Shown: in pieces, positions 16,023-26,822 of the stretch
How the letters are laid out: each line of letters opens with the position of its first letter
How positions within the stretch are numbered: the first letter of the stretch is position 1
Source: an uncultured Bacilli bacterium
GTDB lineage: Bacteria; Bacillota_I; Bacilli_A; RFN20; CAG-449
Assembly: GCA_944332225.1 (NCBI GenBank)
Contig: CALVJO010000015.1
Span: 1 to 34,974, forward strand
Direction: 5' to 3'
DNA: 34,974 nt
Program-made: the position numbers and the translations under genes
The notes under the pieces: generated by a model
The model's database searches: none
The model's input: only the letters and a program-made list of their open reading frames with translations
What the model was told of the DNA's origin: nothing

Positions 16023-16574
16023 ATTACACAGAATAGAACTTTACCACCACAAAAAAATAAATATGGTAACGATTTGGTGGACAATTTAATCAGATTTCCA
16101 AAAGTCTTAGTCATTGATAATGACGGAACATCTCTTGGTGAGATGTCATCTCGCGATGCTATGATGAAAGCAAGAGAAAAGAATCTTAATCTTCTTTGCG
16201 TCGCACCTAATGCCAAAGTCCCTGTTTGCAAGATTGTCGATTATGGCAAATATCGCTATGAAAGACAAAAGAAAGAGAAAGAAGCTAAAAAGAATCAAAC
16301 TATCATTAAAGTTAAAGAATTAGAACTTTCTCCTTCCATTCAAGATCATGATCTAGAAGTTAAGAAAAAAGCAGCAGAAAAATGGCTAGATGAGGGAAAT
16401 AAAGTAAAGATTAAAATGAAATTTAAGGGTAGACAACTTACCCATCCAGAGGAAGGTCAAAAGATTATTGACAAACTTATGGCTATGCTAGGCGACAAAG
16501 CCTTCATGGAAAAAAGTCCTGTTCTCGATAAGAAAACCTTAATCGTCATTTTAGCGTCGAAAGTAAAAAAATAG
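16023..16574 (+). CDS. infC: translation initiation factor IF-3 with ATT start codon
   Basis: A 183-residue IF-3, which keeps 30S subunits free and proofreads start-codon selection. The N-terminal domain contains V-L-V-I-D-N-D-G, L-G-E-M-S and V-A-P-N-A-K-V-P-V-C-K-I-V-D-Y-G-K; the C-terminal domain has the family's K-W-L-(D)-x-G-x-K-V-K segment. The first in-frame ATG is far downstream and a TTG at 16074 would remove part of the N-domain. ATT at 16023 sits six bases after a strong AGGAGG (16011-16016) and restores normal length. AUU starts for infC are established in E. coli and Bacillus, where IF-3 represses its own unusual start. First gene of the IF-3/L35/L20 operon. Confidence 0.93.
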   Translation: MTQNRTLPPQKNKYGNDLVDNLIRFPKVLVIDNDGTSLGEMSSRDAMMKAREKNLNLLCVAPNAKVPVCKIVDYGKYRYERQKKEKEAKKNQTIIKVKELELSPSIQDHDLEVKKKAAEKWLDEGNKVKIKMKFKGRQLTHPEEGQKIIDKLMAMLGDKAFMEKSPVLDKKTLIVILASKVKK

Positions 16575-16586
16575 GAGGTCAAAATC

Positions 16587-16781
16587 ATGCCAAAAATGAA
16601 GTCCAAAAAGGCTTTAACTAAAAGAGTTAAAGTTACTGGAAGTGGAAAATTAGTTCGCCATTCGGCTTACATTTCTCACTTATCCCACAATAAGAGCCAC
16701 AAACAAATTCGCCAATTAAGAAAAGCGAGCATCGTAAGCAAGTCTGACTACAAGAGAGTCAAGTACTTGATTCAACAATAA
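16587..16781 (+). CDS. rpmI: 50S ribosomal protein L35
   Basis: A 64-residue basic protein of the large ribosomal subunit. It begins P-K-M-K-S-K-K-A, contains the family's K-R-(V/F)-K-x-T-G-S-G-K segment and H-x-x-x-x-K-S-x-K-Q-x-R-x-L-R, and has normal length. AGGAGG lies ten bases before the ATG, 12 bases after infC, and rplT follows 10 bases downstream. Expression is expected to follow the L20 leader. Confidence 0.97.
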   Translation: MPKMKSKKALTKRVKVTGSGKLVRHSAYISHLSHNKSHKQIRQLRKASIVSKSDYKRVKYLIQQ

Positions 16782-16791
16782 GGAGGTAGTT

Positions 16792-17148
16792 ATGAGAGTA
16801 AAAGGTGGAACTACAACAAGAGCAAGAAGAAAAAAAGTTTTAAAGAGAGCTAAAGGTTACTTTGGTTCAAAGCATTTACTTTATAAAACCGCTCATGAGC
16901 AAGTGATGCATTCACTTCACTATGCCTATGTTTCTAGACGTACGATTAAGAGAGATTATCGTAAATTATGGATTGTTAGAATCAATGCAGCTTGCCGTCA
17001 TTACGATATTAACTACTCAACATTAATGCATGGCTTAAAATTAGCTAACGTAAACATTAATAGAAAGATGTTATCAGAAATCGCAATCGCTGATGATGAA
17101 ACATTCGCTAAGTTAGTTGAAACTGCTAAAAAATCTTTAGCTAAGTAA
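16792..17148 (+). CDS. rplT: 50S ribosomal protein L20
   Basis: A 118-residue 23S rRNA-binding protein needed early in large-subunit assembly and the presumed effector of the leader at 15900. The N-terminus is a basic extension ([14 protein letters not shown]) followed by the conserved A-K-G-Y-(F/R)-G-S-K and R-D-Y-R-K-L-W-I-x-R-I-N-A-A segments. AAGGAGG precedes ATG 16792. A terminator follows directly. Confidence 0.97.
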   Translation: MRVKGGTTTRARRKKVLKRAKGYFGSKHLLYKTAHEQVMHSLHYAYVSRRTIKRDYRKLWIVRINAACRHYDINYSTLMHGLKLANVNINRKMLSEIAIADDETFAKLVETAKKSLAK

Positions 17149-17165
17149 CAATAATCAAACTTCTT

Positions 17166-17199
17166 AAAGCGTCATTTCCCAAAAAAAATGACGTTTTTT
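17166..17199 (+). terminator. terminator of the infC-rpmI-rplT operon
   Basis: CGTCATTT pairs with AAATGACG across an A-rich loop, then six T. It isolates the ribosomal operon from the ABC transporter pair. Confidence 0.9.
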
Positions 17200-17252
17200 A
17201 ATTTTAAATTCAATTTGCATGGTTTAGAATACCTAATAAATTAGGAGTCATT

Positions 17253-17954
17253 ATGGCATTTATAAAATTAGAAAATGTTTCAAAAATTTATCAGGACGGA
17301 GATAAAGTCATCAAAGCTTTAGATGATATTTCTTTTGAGATTGAAAAAGGAGAAATCGTTATTATTCTCGGTCCTTCCGGCGCGGGTAAATCAACCTTAT
17401 TGAATATCTTAGGCGGAATGGATTCACTAAGCGATGGTAAATACTTTTTAGATGATATCGATGTATCAAATATGAAAGAACGAGAATTAGAAGATTTTAG
17501 AAGAAATAATATCGGTTTCGTCTTTCAATTTTATAACTTGATGAATAATTTAAATGCCTTAGAAAACGTATCTTTAGCCGCGAGTTTAGTTAAAAATCCC
17601 CTCTCTAGCGAAGAGATGATTAAAAGAGTCGGCTTAGAAGAGAGAAAAAATAATTTTCCATCTAAGCTATCTGGAGGAGAACAGCAAAGAGTCGCTATCG
17701 CGCGAGCTTTAGTTAAAAACCCAAAATTATTATTATGCGATGAACCTACCGGAGCCTTAGATTCTAAAACCGGAATTCAAATTATTAAACTTTTATATGA
17801 AATTGCCACTAAAGAAAACATGACAGTTATAATCGTTACTCATAACTCTTCTTTAGTCGAAGTAGGAAGCCATGTAATAACGATTAATGATGGGAAAATA
17901 GTTGATAATTACACTCAAAAGAAGAAGGAAAACCTTGATGAACTCAAATGGTAA
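17253..17954 (+). CDS. ABC transporter ATP-binding protein, MacB/LolD type
   Basis: A 233-residue ATPase that powers the FtsX-type permease encoded next. The Walker A motif G-P-S-G-A-G-K-S-T is at 40-48, the Q-loop V-F-Q-F near 90-93, the signature L-S-G-G-E-Q-Q at 139-145, Walker B L-L-L-C-D-E-P at 159-165 and the H-loop V-T-H-N near 196. The V-F-Q-F-Y-N-L-M sequence is typical of the MacB/LolD/FtsE branch, which drives conformational work on extracellular substrates rather than classic import. AGGAG precedes ATG 17253. Its 3' end overlaps the permease gene by 17 bases. Substrate not visible. Confidence 0.94.
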   Translation: MAFIKLENVSKIYQDGDKVIKALDDISFEIEKGEIVIILGPSGAGKSTLLNILGGMDSLSDGKYFLDDIDVSNMKERELEDFRRNNIGFVFQFYNLMNNLNALENVSLAASLVKNPLSSEEMIKRVGLEERKNNFPSKLSGGEQQRVAIARALVKNPKLLLCDEPTGALDSKTGIQIIKLLYEIATKENMTVIIVTHNSSLVEVGSHVITINDGKIVDNYTQKKKENLDELKW

Positions 17955-20418
17955 TACTCAGCTTTACTTATTAAAGAAGTTATTTAGATCACTTAAAGAA
18001 GATTATAAACAATATTTATCAATCTTGTTTATCTCTTTTTTAGCAGTTTGTCTTTTCTCTGGATTAAACGCAAACGCGGATTTGATTTCTCGAAGAGTTG
18101 ATAATATTTATTCTCTAGGAAATATCGGTGATGTATTTATTACTTATAGCCCTGATTCTACCTATATTGATGATCTGACTTATTTAAAAAATAATGATGA
18201 TAATATTGAAGAAATATTCTCTAGAGGAAATATCACTGCCGCCAATCCTAATGCTGATCTCATTACTAATAAAAACGGCAGTAATATTAATTTATTAATT
18301 AATGATGACGATAATACGATATCTGTTCCTTATCTAATTGAAGGAAGCGACGATTTTGCTATTACTAAATCTTATGCAGAAGCTAATAATTATAAAATTG
18401 GAGATACTATAACTTTAGAAATTACAAACCCATTCTATCAAAATGAAACCTTGCTACAGTATCAATCAATAATAGAATCTATGGTTTTAAATCAGGGACA
18501 AGACAATTTTATTTATGATCAATATTTTTATTTAGAATATGAGATAACAGGAATTATGTACCACGCGGAAGGAATTGCTTCTAGTCAATTCTCGGATACC
18601 TATGTCTATTGTAATACTTCATATATTTATCCCTATCTTGAAAATAAAATAACCACATCCTATAACATCGACGCTTTAAATTCTTTACTTAGTCTAATTC
18701 AAATGGATCCGATTGTATTATCACAAGATTTAATCAAATCATATCTATACAATCAAATCGTGATTAAGACTAAAGATATCGATAAAACAAAAGAAGTAAT
18801 CAATTCTTATTTTTCTAATAAAGAAACTAATAATTTAATCTTATTAAGCGATGTTGATAGCTTGCAATCTTCTCAACAAGTTAATCTTGAACGAGATCAA
18901 GCTAAGAAGCTAACTTATGTTTTTCCTACCATCTTCTATTTAGTTTCCGTGCTTATTATCTCAACAACAATCGGACAATTAATATTAAAAGAAAGATTGC
19001 AGATAGGTTCTCTTAAAGCGATGGGTGTTAAGAAAAGCTCTATCTATCTTCATTATCTTTCCTATGGGGCAACTATATCCTTTATAGGAGGATTAATAGG
19101 ATTTATCGTTGGACCTTTACTTATCCCTAATGTCATGGGAATAAAGTATTCTCTATTATGGGACATGCCTTCTTTAGGAGCAAAATTCTTCTTACCGATG
19201 TCAATTTTATCTTTATTAGTTATGGTGTTTTTAGCCTTTTTAGTTGGTTTTACCGTCTTATATAAGACTTTAAAAGAAAAGGTAGTATCTCTATTAAGAA
19301 ATACGACTCCATCAATTAAAGGTGGGAATTTAAATATTAAACATCTTTCTTTATCATCAAAGATGTGTCTTAGAAATATTCTTTCTTCTAAAGCTAAATC
19401 AGTGATGATTATTTTAGGAACGATGGGATGCACTGCGTTACTTGTCTGCGGATTCGGTATCATGGATACTTTGAATTACGGGGTGAATCTAGACATGTAT
19501 ACAAACACATCGATCCCGTTGACTGTGAATGCCACGCCTAATGATGAATCTATCTATGCAACTCTAAATCAAGTAGAAGGTATATCTAATATTGAACAAG
19601 CTATTAATTATCCTATCGATGTTTATTTTAATGGAAGCGAAATCACCACGACTGTAACTTTAATGGAAAAAGCAGAATCAGATTATCTTAATTTTTCTTA
19701 TGATGAAGGAGTCACTTTATCATACACCTTAGCGGATACTTTAAACATTAAAGAAGGAGATATTATAACCCTTAATTACAATCAAAAGATTTATCAAAAG
19801 GAAGTTAAGACCATAGTTAAAAGTTCGATTTTAAATGGCTTATATGGAATGATAGACGATTATGATAATTTAATTAGCCCTAATTTGTTTTATATGAATT
19901 ATGATAGAAATTTAAATAAAGATGAGTTAAGACAAACTTTATTATCTCTTCCTAATGTTAATTCTGTCAGCTTCTTAGAAGATACTATAGATGAGGCTAA
20001 TAATCTCCTTGGATCGATACAAACCATGACTAATGTTATTAAGATATTCGCGATTTTGCTATCAATCGTAGTTATATATAATTTGATTGCTTTAAATATT
20101 CAATCAAGAAGAAGAGATATAGCCACGATGAAAGTTTTAGGATTCCATTTTAAAGAGATTCAATTAACTCTATTTAAAGAGCTAGTCCTTCTTACCTTCA
20201 TCGGCTCATCAATCGGATTATTGTTAGGTTATCCTTTGACTGTTCTAACTCTTTCAATCAATAAAACTAATTTAATTTCTTTCTTATATCACGTTAATGT
20301 ACTCACTTATTTCATCGCATTTTTAATATCTATCGTAACTGCGATTGTTTTAGATTTACTCTTAACCCTAAAAATAAAAAAGATTTCAATGATTGAATCA
20401 TTAAAATCTGTTGAATAA
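17938..20418 (+). CDS. FtsX-family ABC permease
   Basis: An 826-residue membrane protein with two FtsX domains, partner of the preceding ATPase. The start is ATG 17938, with AAGGAAA eight bases upstream; the longer frame from 17902 lies wholly inside the ATPase gene and lacks a ribosome site. The first membrane helix is at about 25-45, followed by a large Asn/Asp-rich extracellular domain. Helices near 330-450 include L-Q-I-G-S-L-K-A-M-G, the FtsX hallmark. Another helix near 490 leads into a second extracellular domain, and a second FtsX domain ends the protein with R-D-I-A-T-M-K-V-L-G. The build matches exporters for peptides, lipids or lipoproteins. No adjacent two-component system suggests a drug-sensing module, so the substrate is open. 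Confidence 0.92.
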   Translation: MNSNGNTQLYLLKKLFRSLKEDYKQYLSILFISFLAVCLFSGLNANADLISRRVDNIYSLGNIGDVFITYSPDSTYIDDLTYLKNNDDNIEEIFSRGNITAANPNADLITNKNGSNINLLINDDDNTISVPYLIEGSDDFAITKSYAEANNYKIGDTITLEITNPFYQNETLLQYQSIIESMVLNQGQDNFIYDQYFYLEYEITGIMYHAEGIASSQFSDTYVYCNTSYIYPYLENKITTSYNIDALNSLLSLIQMDPIVLSQDLIKSYLYNQIVIKTKDIDKTKEVINSYFSNKETNNLILLSDVDSLQSSQQVNLERDQAKKLTYVFPTIFYLVSVLIISTTIGQLILKERLQIGSLKAMGVKKSSIYLHYLSYGATISFIGGLIGFIVGPLLIPNVMGIKYSLLWDMPSLGAKFFLPMSILSLLVMVFLAFLVGFTVLYKTLKEKVVSLLRNTTPSIKGGNLNIKHLSLSSKMCLRNILSSKAKSVMIILGTMGCTALLVCGFGIMDTLNYGVNLDMYTNTSIPLTVNATPNDESIYATLNQVEGISNIEQAINYPIDVYFNGSEITTTVTLMEKAESDYLNFSYDEGVTLSYTLADTLNIKEGDIITLNYNQKIYQKEVKTIVKSSILNGLYGMIDDYDNLISPNLFYMNYDRNLNKDELRQTLLSLPNVNSVSFLEDTIDEANNLLGSIQTMTNVIKIFAILLSIVVIYNLIALNIQSRRRDIATMKVLGFHFKEIQLTLFKELVLLTFIGSSIGLLLGYPLTVLTLSINKTNLISFLYHVNVLTYFIAFLISIVTAIVLDLLLTLKIKKISMIESLKSVE

Positions 20419-20421
20419 GAT

Positions 20422-21603
20422 TTAAAGAAGTTCGTCTTCAGCCTCTTCATCACTTATTTTAATTATTTCAGCGTTTTGGATGCATTCATCAATTAAGGAT
20501 TGATAATCAAATTTACTTTCATATTCTTCTACCTTAGCTAAGCTAGGCTGCGTGGTAGGATCTTTAACTTCGAATATCGTGCAGCAATCTTCAAATGGTC
20601 GAATGGAAATATCGTAGGTGTTTATTTGCCTTGCAATCTTAATGATATCAATTTTATCCATAACCGCGAGGGGTCTAATAACTGGGTAGGTAGTTACTCT
20701 TTCAATAACATTAACTGACATTGGAGTTTGAGAGGCAACCTGACCTAAAGATTCTCCATTAGCTAAGAGGAGGCAAGATCTTCTGCTAGCTATAATTGTG
20801 GCTATTCTATACATCATTCTTCTCATTATAGTAATCGCATAAGATACATTAACATTTTTATAAATCTCTTCTTGAAGCTTGGTGAATGGAACGATATGAA
20901 TAGTGATATTAGGTTGATAAGAAGTTAAGACCTTAGCTAAATCCTTAATTTTGCTAATAACTCCTTCATTGGTGTAAGGAGGGGAAGCAAAATGCACACA
21001 TTCAATTTTAATGCCCCGACGAATCATTAAATAGCTAGCAACTGGAGAATCAATACCTCCAGAAAGCATCATCATAGCTTTTCCTCCAGTTGAAAGAGGA
21101 TAGCCACCTATACCTAAAATCTCGGAAAAGAATAAATAACAATAATCTTCTCTAATAGTTATTTGAATGAGTAATTCAGGATTATGGACATCGACTTTAT
21201 ATGATGTTTGAGATAAGATTTTGCTTGCTATATAACGATTAATCTCATCGGAACTATATTGAAATGATTTATCCGCGCGTTTAGCTTTGATTTTAAAAGT
21301 CTTCTTATTTTGTTCCTTAGCTATCTCTAAACTTCTTGAAGCGATTATATCGATATCTAAAGGAAGTCTTTCCACGATAGAAAAAGAATAGATTCCCGAG
21401 ACATCTTTCAATCTAGAGCACACTTTTTCAATAGGATTATCTTTAGGATCGATATAAATATGGTCATGCTTAATTTCCACCTTACATAAAGGAAATTGTT
21501 TCAAAGCATGAATAATATTATTGCCTAAAGTTTGAATAAAGTTTCTTTTATTTTTGCCTTTTGTAGATAATTCTCCGTATCTAACCATGATTAATTGATT
21601 CAT
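20422..21603 (-). CDS. thiI: tRNA 4-thiouridine sulfurtransferase ThiI
   Basis: A 393-residue enzyme that adenylates and thiolates U8 of tRNA, in many bacteria also supplying sulfur for thiamine. An N-terminal ferredoxin-like and THUMP region (about 1-165) precedes the PP-loop motif S-G-G-I-D-S-P-V-A-S near 182-191. Downstream are A-N-G-E-S-L-G-Q-V-A-S-Q-T and P-F-E-D-C-C-T-I-F with its Cys pair. There is no rhodanese extension, as in Bacillus ThiI. AGGAG precedes the ATG, eight bases after the cysteine desulfurase gene. It converges with the ABC permease, with only three bases between the two stop codons and no room for a conventional terminator. Confidence 0.95.
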   Translation of the reverse strand: MNQLIMVRYGELSTKGKNKRNFIQTLGNNIIHALKQFPLCKVEIKHDHIYIDPKDNPIEKVCSRLKDVSGIYSFSIVERLPLDIDIIASRSLEIAKEQNKKTFKIKAKRADKSFQYSSDEINRYIASKILSQTSYKVDVHNPELLIQITIREDYCYLFFSEILGIGGYPLSTGGKAMMMLSGGIDSPVASYLMIRRGIKIECVHFASPPYTNEGVISKIKDLAKVLTSYQPNITIHIVPFTKLQEEIYKNVNVSYAITIMRRMMYRIATIIASRRSCLLLANGESLGQVASQTPMSVNVIERVTTYPVIRPLAVMDKIDIIKIARQINTYDISIRPFEDCCTIFEVKDPTTQPSLAKVEEYESKFDYQSLIDECIQNAEIIKISDEEAEDELL

Positions 21604-21611
21604 AATATCTC

Positions 21612-22730
21612 CTATTTAATAGTCTTTAAAATTGTTTGTAATTCACTTATAAAAGTATCGATTTCTTCAATTGTGTTTTGATATGAAAATGAGACTCTTA
21701 AGGAATTTTCAGTAATTTTCTTATCTAAGTTATAAGCTTCTAGAACATAAGATGAAGCTTCTTTCTTAGAAGAACAAGCAGATTTAGTCGATAGATAGAT
21801 TCCTTTTTTTGAAAGGGCCTCAACCACGACTGAAGCCTTTTTATTAATTCCAAAAGACACGATATAAGGAGAATCCTCATCATTAGAATTAATAATTATT
21901 GAATCCATCGATTTTAATTTTTCAATTAGATGCTTTTTAAGAGTTTTGACATAAGCATAATGAGATTCAACATTTTCTTTAGCTAATCTAGTCGCTTTAC
22001 TTAAAGCAATTTCTCTAGGAACATCCTGAGTTCCGGAACGGAGATTATTTTGCTGTCCTCCTCCAAGAATGAGAGGAACTAAATCGATGTTTTGTTTCTT
22101 TAATAAGGCTCCGGATTGTTTGAATCCATTAATTTTATGACCTGAATAGGATATCAAATCTAAAAATGAATAGTCAAAAGGAATTTTACCAAATCCTTGA
22201 GTGACATCGGAATGAAAGATGATTTTAGGATACTTCCTAACTATAGAATTAATTTTAGATAGATCTTGAATCGTTCCAGTTTCATTATTAACAAACATTA
22301 TGGAGACTAAAATAGTTTGATCATCGATAACTTTTTGTAATTGTTCTAAGTTAACGTGTCCTTTATTATCAACATCTAAATAAGTAACCTCAAATCCTTC
22401 TTTTTCAAGCTGTCTAAAGACATTGAGAACTGATGGATGCTCAATTTTCGTGGTGATTAAATGATTGCCGTTACGTCTATAACGATAGCAAACACCTTTG
22501 ATGGCTAGATTATTGCTTTCAGTAGCCCCTGAAGTAAAAATCACCTCAAAAGAAGGATCATTAAAGCAATTAGCTATCTGTTTTTTAGCTTTTGATTCCA
22601 TCTCTAAAGTGGCTATTCCATCTTTATATAATGACGAAGGATTAAAATAATAGATTTCTAAAGCCTTAGTAAAAGAATCTAAGACTTCTTTAGAAACCTT
22701 AGTCGTAGCCGCGTTATCAAAATAAATCAT
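21612..22730 (-). CDS. NifS/IscS-type cysteine desulfurase (NifZ-like partner of ThiI)
   Basis: A 372-residue PLP enzyme that removes sulfur from cysteine as a persulfide. The N-terminus D-N-A-A-T-T, the T-S-G-A-T-E-S-N-N segment, I-E-H-P-S with the ring-stacking His, and the S-G-H-K-I-N-G motif with PLP lysine K199 are all present. The persulfide cysteine is C319 in S-A-C-S, on a short loop. It lies directly upstream of thiI and overlaps ezrA by four bases (ATGA). The same ezrA-nifZ-thiI order is known in Bacillus subtilis, where the desulfurase donates sulfur to ThiI for tRNA thiolation. I therefore favour this role over general Fe-S assembly. Confidence 0.93.
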   Translation of the reverse strand: MIYFDNAATTKVSKEVLDSFTKALEIYYFNPSSLYKDGIATLEMESKAKKQIANCFNDPSFEVIFTSGATESNNLAIKGVCYRYRRNGNHLITTKIEHPSVLNVFRQLEKEGFEVTYLDVDNKGHVNLEQLQKVIDDQTILVSIMFVNNETGTIQDLSKINSIVRKYPKIIFHSDVTQGFGKIPFDYSFLDLISYSGHKINGFKQSGALLKKQNIDLVPLILGGGQQNNLRSGTQDVPREIALSKATRLAKENVESHYAYVKTLKKHLIEKLKSMDSIIINSNDEDSPYIVSFGINKKASVVVEALSKKGIYLSTKSACSSKKEASSYVLEAYNLDKKITENSLRVSFSYQNTIEEIDTFISELQTILKTIK

Positions 22731-24442
22731 CGTTTTGCCTCAGGATTTATTTTCTTGAATATTGATATTGTAACATCGCTAGTTCTAGAGAAATCTCCTT
22801 CGAAGAAAGCTTTTTCCGCGGTGAGAAGAGAATTTCTAACATCATAGAATTTTATTCGATATTGATTAGCTAAAACTAAAGATTGCTCCGCGTTTTGTTG
22901 AAGCGATTCAATATCCTCTAATTTTAAAGACAAAGCATTTTTAGCTTCTTTTAATTCTTGAATTTGCTCGTTAATTAAGCTTACATCTAGAGGAGGATTT
23001 TGTAATAAACTACCAATAGAATCGATCAAGTCATAAATCTTTTTAAAAGCAGGCTTATTAAAATTAATTAATGTTTTAATATTAATTTTACGGAGAAGAT
23101 ATTCTTGATCCTTAGTTTCTAAGAAAGCATCTGAGATATATTTATAAGCTTCTTCGGAATCAGTTTTTAATGATTGTAAATAAACTTGAATAAGATTTAA
23201 GGAATTATCTATTTCTAAAGCAATATCTTTTAAATCTAATAATTTCGAATTCAATAAAGTATATGGTTGAGGATTGGTAGAATGAACATATATATCAAGA
23301 TTACGTTTAATAGAATCTAATTCATTGATCTTTCTTTGAGCGTCTTCAATTTTATTAACATAATCGTTTTCAATGATGTAAGTTGATTTATATTCAGGAA
23401 CAACTCTTCTAAGCTTGATGAAACGATTTTCTAATTTATAAGTTGAATTATAGATAGAATCAAATGATTTAGTAAAATCTTCTTTAGCCCGAATTTCATC
23501 ATCCATCTCATCATTTAAAGAGAAGATACCATCTCTGATTTGATTTAAATCATATTCAACATTCTTAGTTTGGAAATCTTTTAATTTTTGCTGAATATTG
23601 TCTAAAGATTGATTGAATTCATCGATATGCTTATTAAAGAAAATATGATGTAAAGGATAGTTATCATTAATTAAAGAATCGTAACGTTCCTGTAGTTCGT
23701 TCAAAGAGGAAGGTAAAGTTACAAAGGCTAAAGTAACCAACTTAGGTAAGCAAGATAAAGCTTTATCTAAGGCATCGACAATCTTAGCCACCTCCGGGAT
23801 TTTTTCCTTAGCTTCTTGATATTTTGCATAGGAAAATAAATTGTTAATCTCAATAAAATATTCTTCTAGCTTGTTAAAGACTGCTTCAATTGAAGAGGAA
23901 ACATATTTTAATTCAAAGCGATGATTCTCCTCAAGCTGTCTTAAATCTCTGAATCTTTTTTGATAAGTTAATAATTGACGACGATATTCATCATCAACAG
24001 AAAGAATTTGATTTAATGAAGCTTTTAAATTTTCAAATCGATCTCTTAAATGTTCAATCGCATCTTTGGCTTGAGGTATGTTTTCTTTAACTAAAGAAAA
24101 TTTCTTTTCATCTAGCAGCAACTTTAAGCTATCTATAGCTTGAGAAGCCTTGCTATCTTCATTTTTTAAAATGCTCTCATGGAGATTATCATTATGAGAA
24201 AAGACATCTAAATATTCATCGTTTAGCTGAGCGATTGAATAAATTCTTTTAAGCTCCTCTTTTGATTCATTTAAAAGTAAATCGTGATAATAACGATACT
24301 GTTTATCTAATTCTCCAACCTGCTTTTTCAATTTGTTTTTAGAAATAACGAATATGTATATAACAGCTAGAGCCGCTAAAACTAACAATATGGATACAAC
24401 TACTATAGTAACAGTGATTTCAGTAGATAATAGATAAATCAT
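22727..24442 (-). CDS. ezrA: septation ring regulator EzrA
   Basis: A 571-residue protein with one N-terminal membrane helix (about 8-30) and a long cytoplasmic coiled-coil region rich in Leu, Glu, Lys and Gln, the build and length of EzrA. EzrA binds FtsZ and prevents extra Z-rings away from mid-cell. The upstream ATG at 24454 is rejected because GGAGG (24448-24452, - strand) lies directly before ATG 24442. An extended -10 promoter starts about 14 bases upstream. It ends in TGA within ATGA of the desulfurase gene, which shows that UGA is a stop codon here. Identification rests on architecture and conserved gene order rather than short motifs. Confidence 0.9.
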   Translation of the reverse strand: MIYLLSTEITVTIVVVSILLVLAALAVIYIFVISKNKLKKQVGELDKQYRYYHDLLLNESKEELKRIYSIAQLNDEYLDVFSHNDNLHESILKNEDSKASQAIDSLKLLLDEKKFSLVKENIPQAKDAIEHLRDRFENLKASLNQILSVDDEYRRQLLTYQKRFRDLRQLEENHRFELKYVSSSIEAVFNKLEEYFIEINNLFSYAKYQEAKEKIPEVAKIVDALDKALSCLPKLVTLAFVTLPSSLNELQERYDSLINDNYPLHHIFFNKHIDEFNQSLDNIQQKLKDFQTKNVEYDLNQIRDGIFSLNDEMDDEIRAKEDFTKSFDSIYNSTYKLENRFIKLRRVVPEYKSTYIIENDYVNKIEDAQRKINELDSIKRNLDIYVHSTNPQPYTLLNSKLLDLKDIALEIDNSLNLIQVYLQSLKTDSEEAYKYISDAFLETKDQEYLLRKINIKTLINFNKPAFKKIYDLIDSIGSLLQNPPLDVSLINEQIQELKEAKNALSLKLEDIESLQQNAEQSLVLANQYRIKFYDVRNSLLTAEKAFFEGDFSRTSDVTISIFKKINPEAKR

Positions 24443-24462
24443 AAATACCTCCAAGTAAAAAA

Positions 24463-24471
24463 ATTATATCA
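24463..24471 (-). promoter_or_regulatory. extended -10 promoter of ezrA-nifS-thiI
   Basis: TGA followed by a perfect TATAAT on the - strand forms an extended -10 element. No good -35 is seen. The expected start near 24456 gives a leader just long enough for the ribosome site. Confidence 0.65.
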
Positions 24472-24521
24472 CGGGAATAAAAATTTTATCTATTTAATGT
24501 TACTTTGTTTAAATTATTTAT

Positions 24522-24546
24522 AAAAAAACCTCGTCTATGACGAGGT
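24522..24546 (-). terminator. terminator of groES-groEL
   Basis: On the - strand ACCTCGTC and GACGAGGT form a perfect eight-base-pair stem with a three-base loop, followed by seven T. It lies 18 bases after the groEL stop. Confidence 0.92.
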
Positions 24547-24564
24547 AAGAAATTTATCTTATTT

Positions 24565-26187
<1,623 letters not shown>

Positions 26188-26192
26188 CTAAA

Positions 26193-26456
26193 TTAACGAA
26201 TGATAGCTAAAACATCCTCGTCTTTAATTAATAAATATTCTTCATCTTGTACCTTAATATTCGTAGAAGAATATTGACGATAGATAACTTTGGTTCCTTT
26301 AGTTAAAAGAGAATTAGTTATCTTGTCTCCTAAAGCAACTATAGTAGCTATATTACCATCGTCTTTGTTAGTTCCTGGAATGATAATTGAACCAATTGTT
26401 TTTTCTTTGGTTTGTTCCTTTTTTAAAAGTATGAAATTATTTAATGGTGTAATCAT
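26193..26456 (-). CDS. groES: co-chaperonin GroES
   Basis: An 87-residue GroES, forming the lid of the GroEL chamber. It opens M-I-T-P-L-N-N-F-I-L-L-K-K, matching the family's R-P-L-x-D-R-V. The mobile-loop motif is G-S-I-I-I instead of the usual G-G-I-V-L, and the end D-E-D-V-L-A-I-I is typical. It is several residues shorter than the common 94-97, mostly in the region before the final strands. TAGGAGG precedes the ATG. First gene of the chaperonin operon, directly behind CIRCE. Confidence 0.95.
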   Translation of the reverse strand: MITPLNNFILLKKEQTKEKTIGSIIIPGTNKDDGNIATIVALGDKITNSLLTKGTKVIYRQYSSTNIKVQDEEYLLIKDEDVLAIIR

Positions 26457-26477
26457 AATTACCTCCTAACAAAAAAT

Positions 26478-26505
26478 ATTGTAGTAGCATTTTTAGCAAT
26501 GTCAA
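26478..26505 (-). promoter_or_regulatory. sigma-A promoter of groES-groEL
   Basis: On the - strand a perfect TTGACA (26500-26505) and TACAAT (26478-26483) are 16 bases apart. The -35 box lies inside the CIRCE operator. Confidence 0.85.
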
Positions 26506-26519
26506 GCCTTGAGTGCTAA
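26493..26519. promoter_or_regulatory. CIRCE operator (HrcA site)
   Basis: TTAGCAATG, nine bases, then GAGTGCTAA. The right arm matches the CIRCE consensus TTAGCACTC-N9-GAGTGCTAA perfectly; the left arm differs at two positions. It overlaps the groES -35 box, so HrcA would block polymerase. hrcA itself is not in the window. Confidence 0.9.
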
Positions 26520-26822
26520 AAATATTTTAATCAATTTTTTGCTTTTCAGCTATGTTATTATTTGCGTCATAGTTTTTTTAGATAAAACTTCCTTATGTCC
26601 TTTATGTGAAGAAATTAAATAAAAAGGAATTGAAAGTGAAATGCTCCTTCTAAAGTAGACAAAGAAAATAAATTAATAAATATTTTCTTATCAGTTCCTA
26701 AGATCATAATAATAACTATTAGTTAATAGCAATCTTAAAATTGTGCACTAGTCAAGTAAAATAAATTTATCTTGAAGTGATACGGTGATATACTTAAAGA
26801 AGTAAGAAGAAAGGGGTATATT
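26520..26822 (+). other. 300-base intergenic stretch with a promoter at its end
   Basis: No gene, tRNA or clear hairpin is seen in most of this AT-rich stretch. TGA plus TATACT at 26786-26794 is an extended -10 element that would start transcription near 26801, just before AAGGGG and ATG 26823. An inverted-looking run of ATAAT/ATTAT near 26706-26730 is too AT-rich to interpret. Confidence 0.4.

Noticed and set aside
19062-19463. A 133-codon open frame on the - strand inside the FtsX permease
   Set aside because: It is antisense to a membrane segment of the permease, has no ribosome site and no family pattern.
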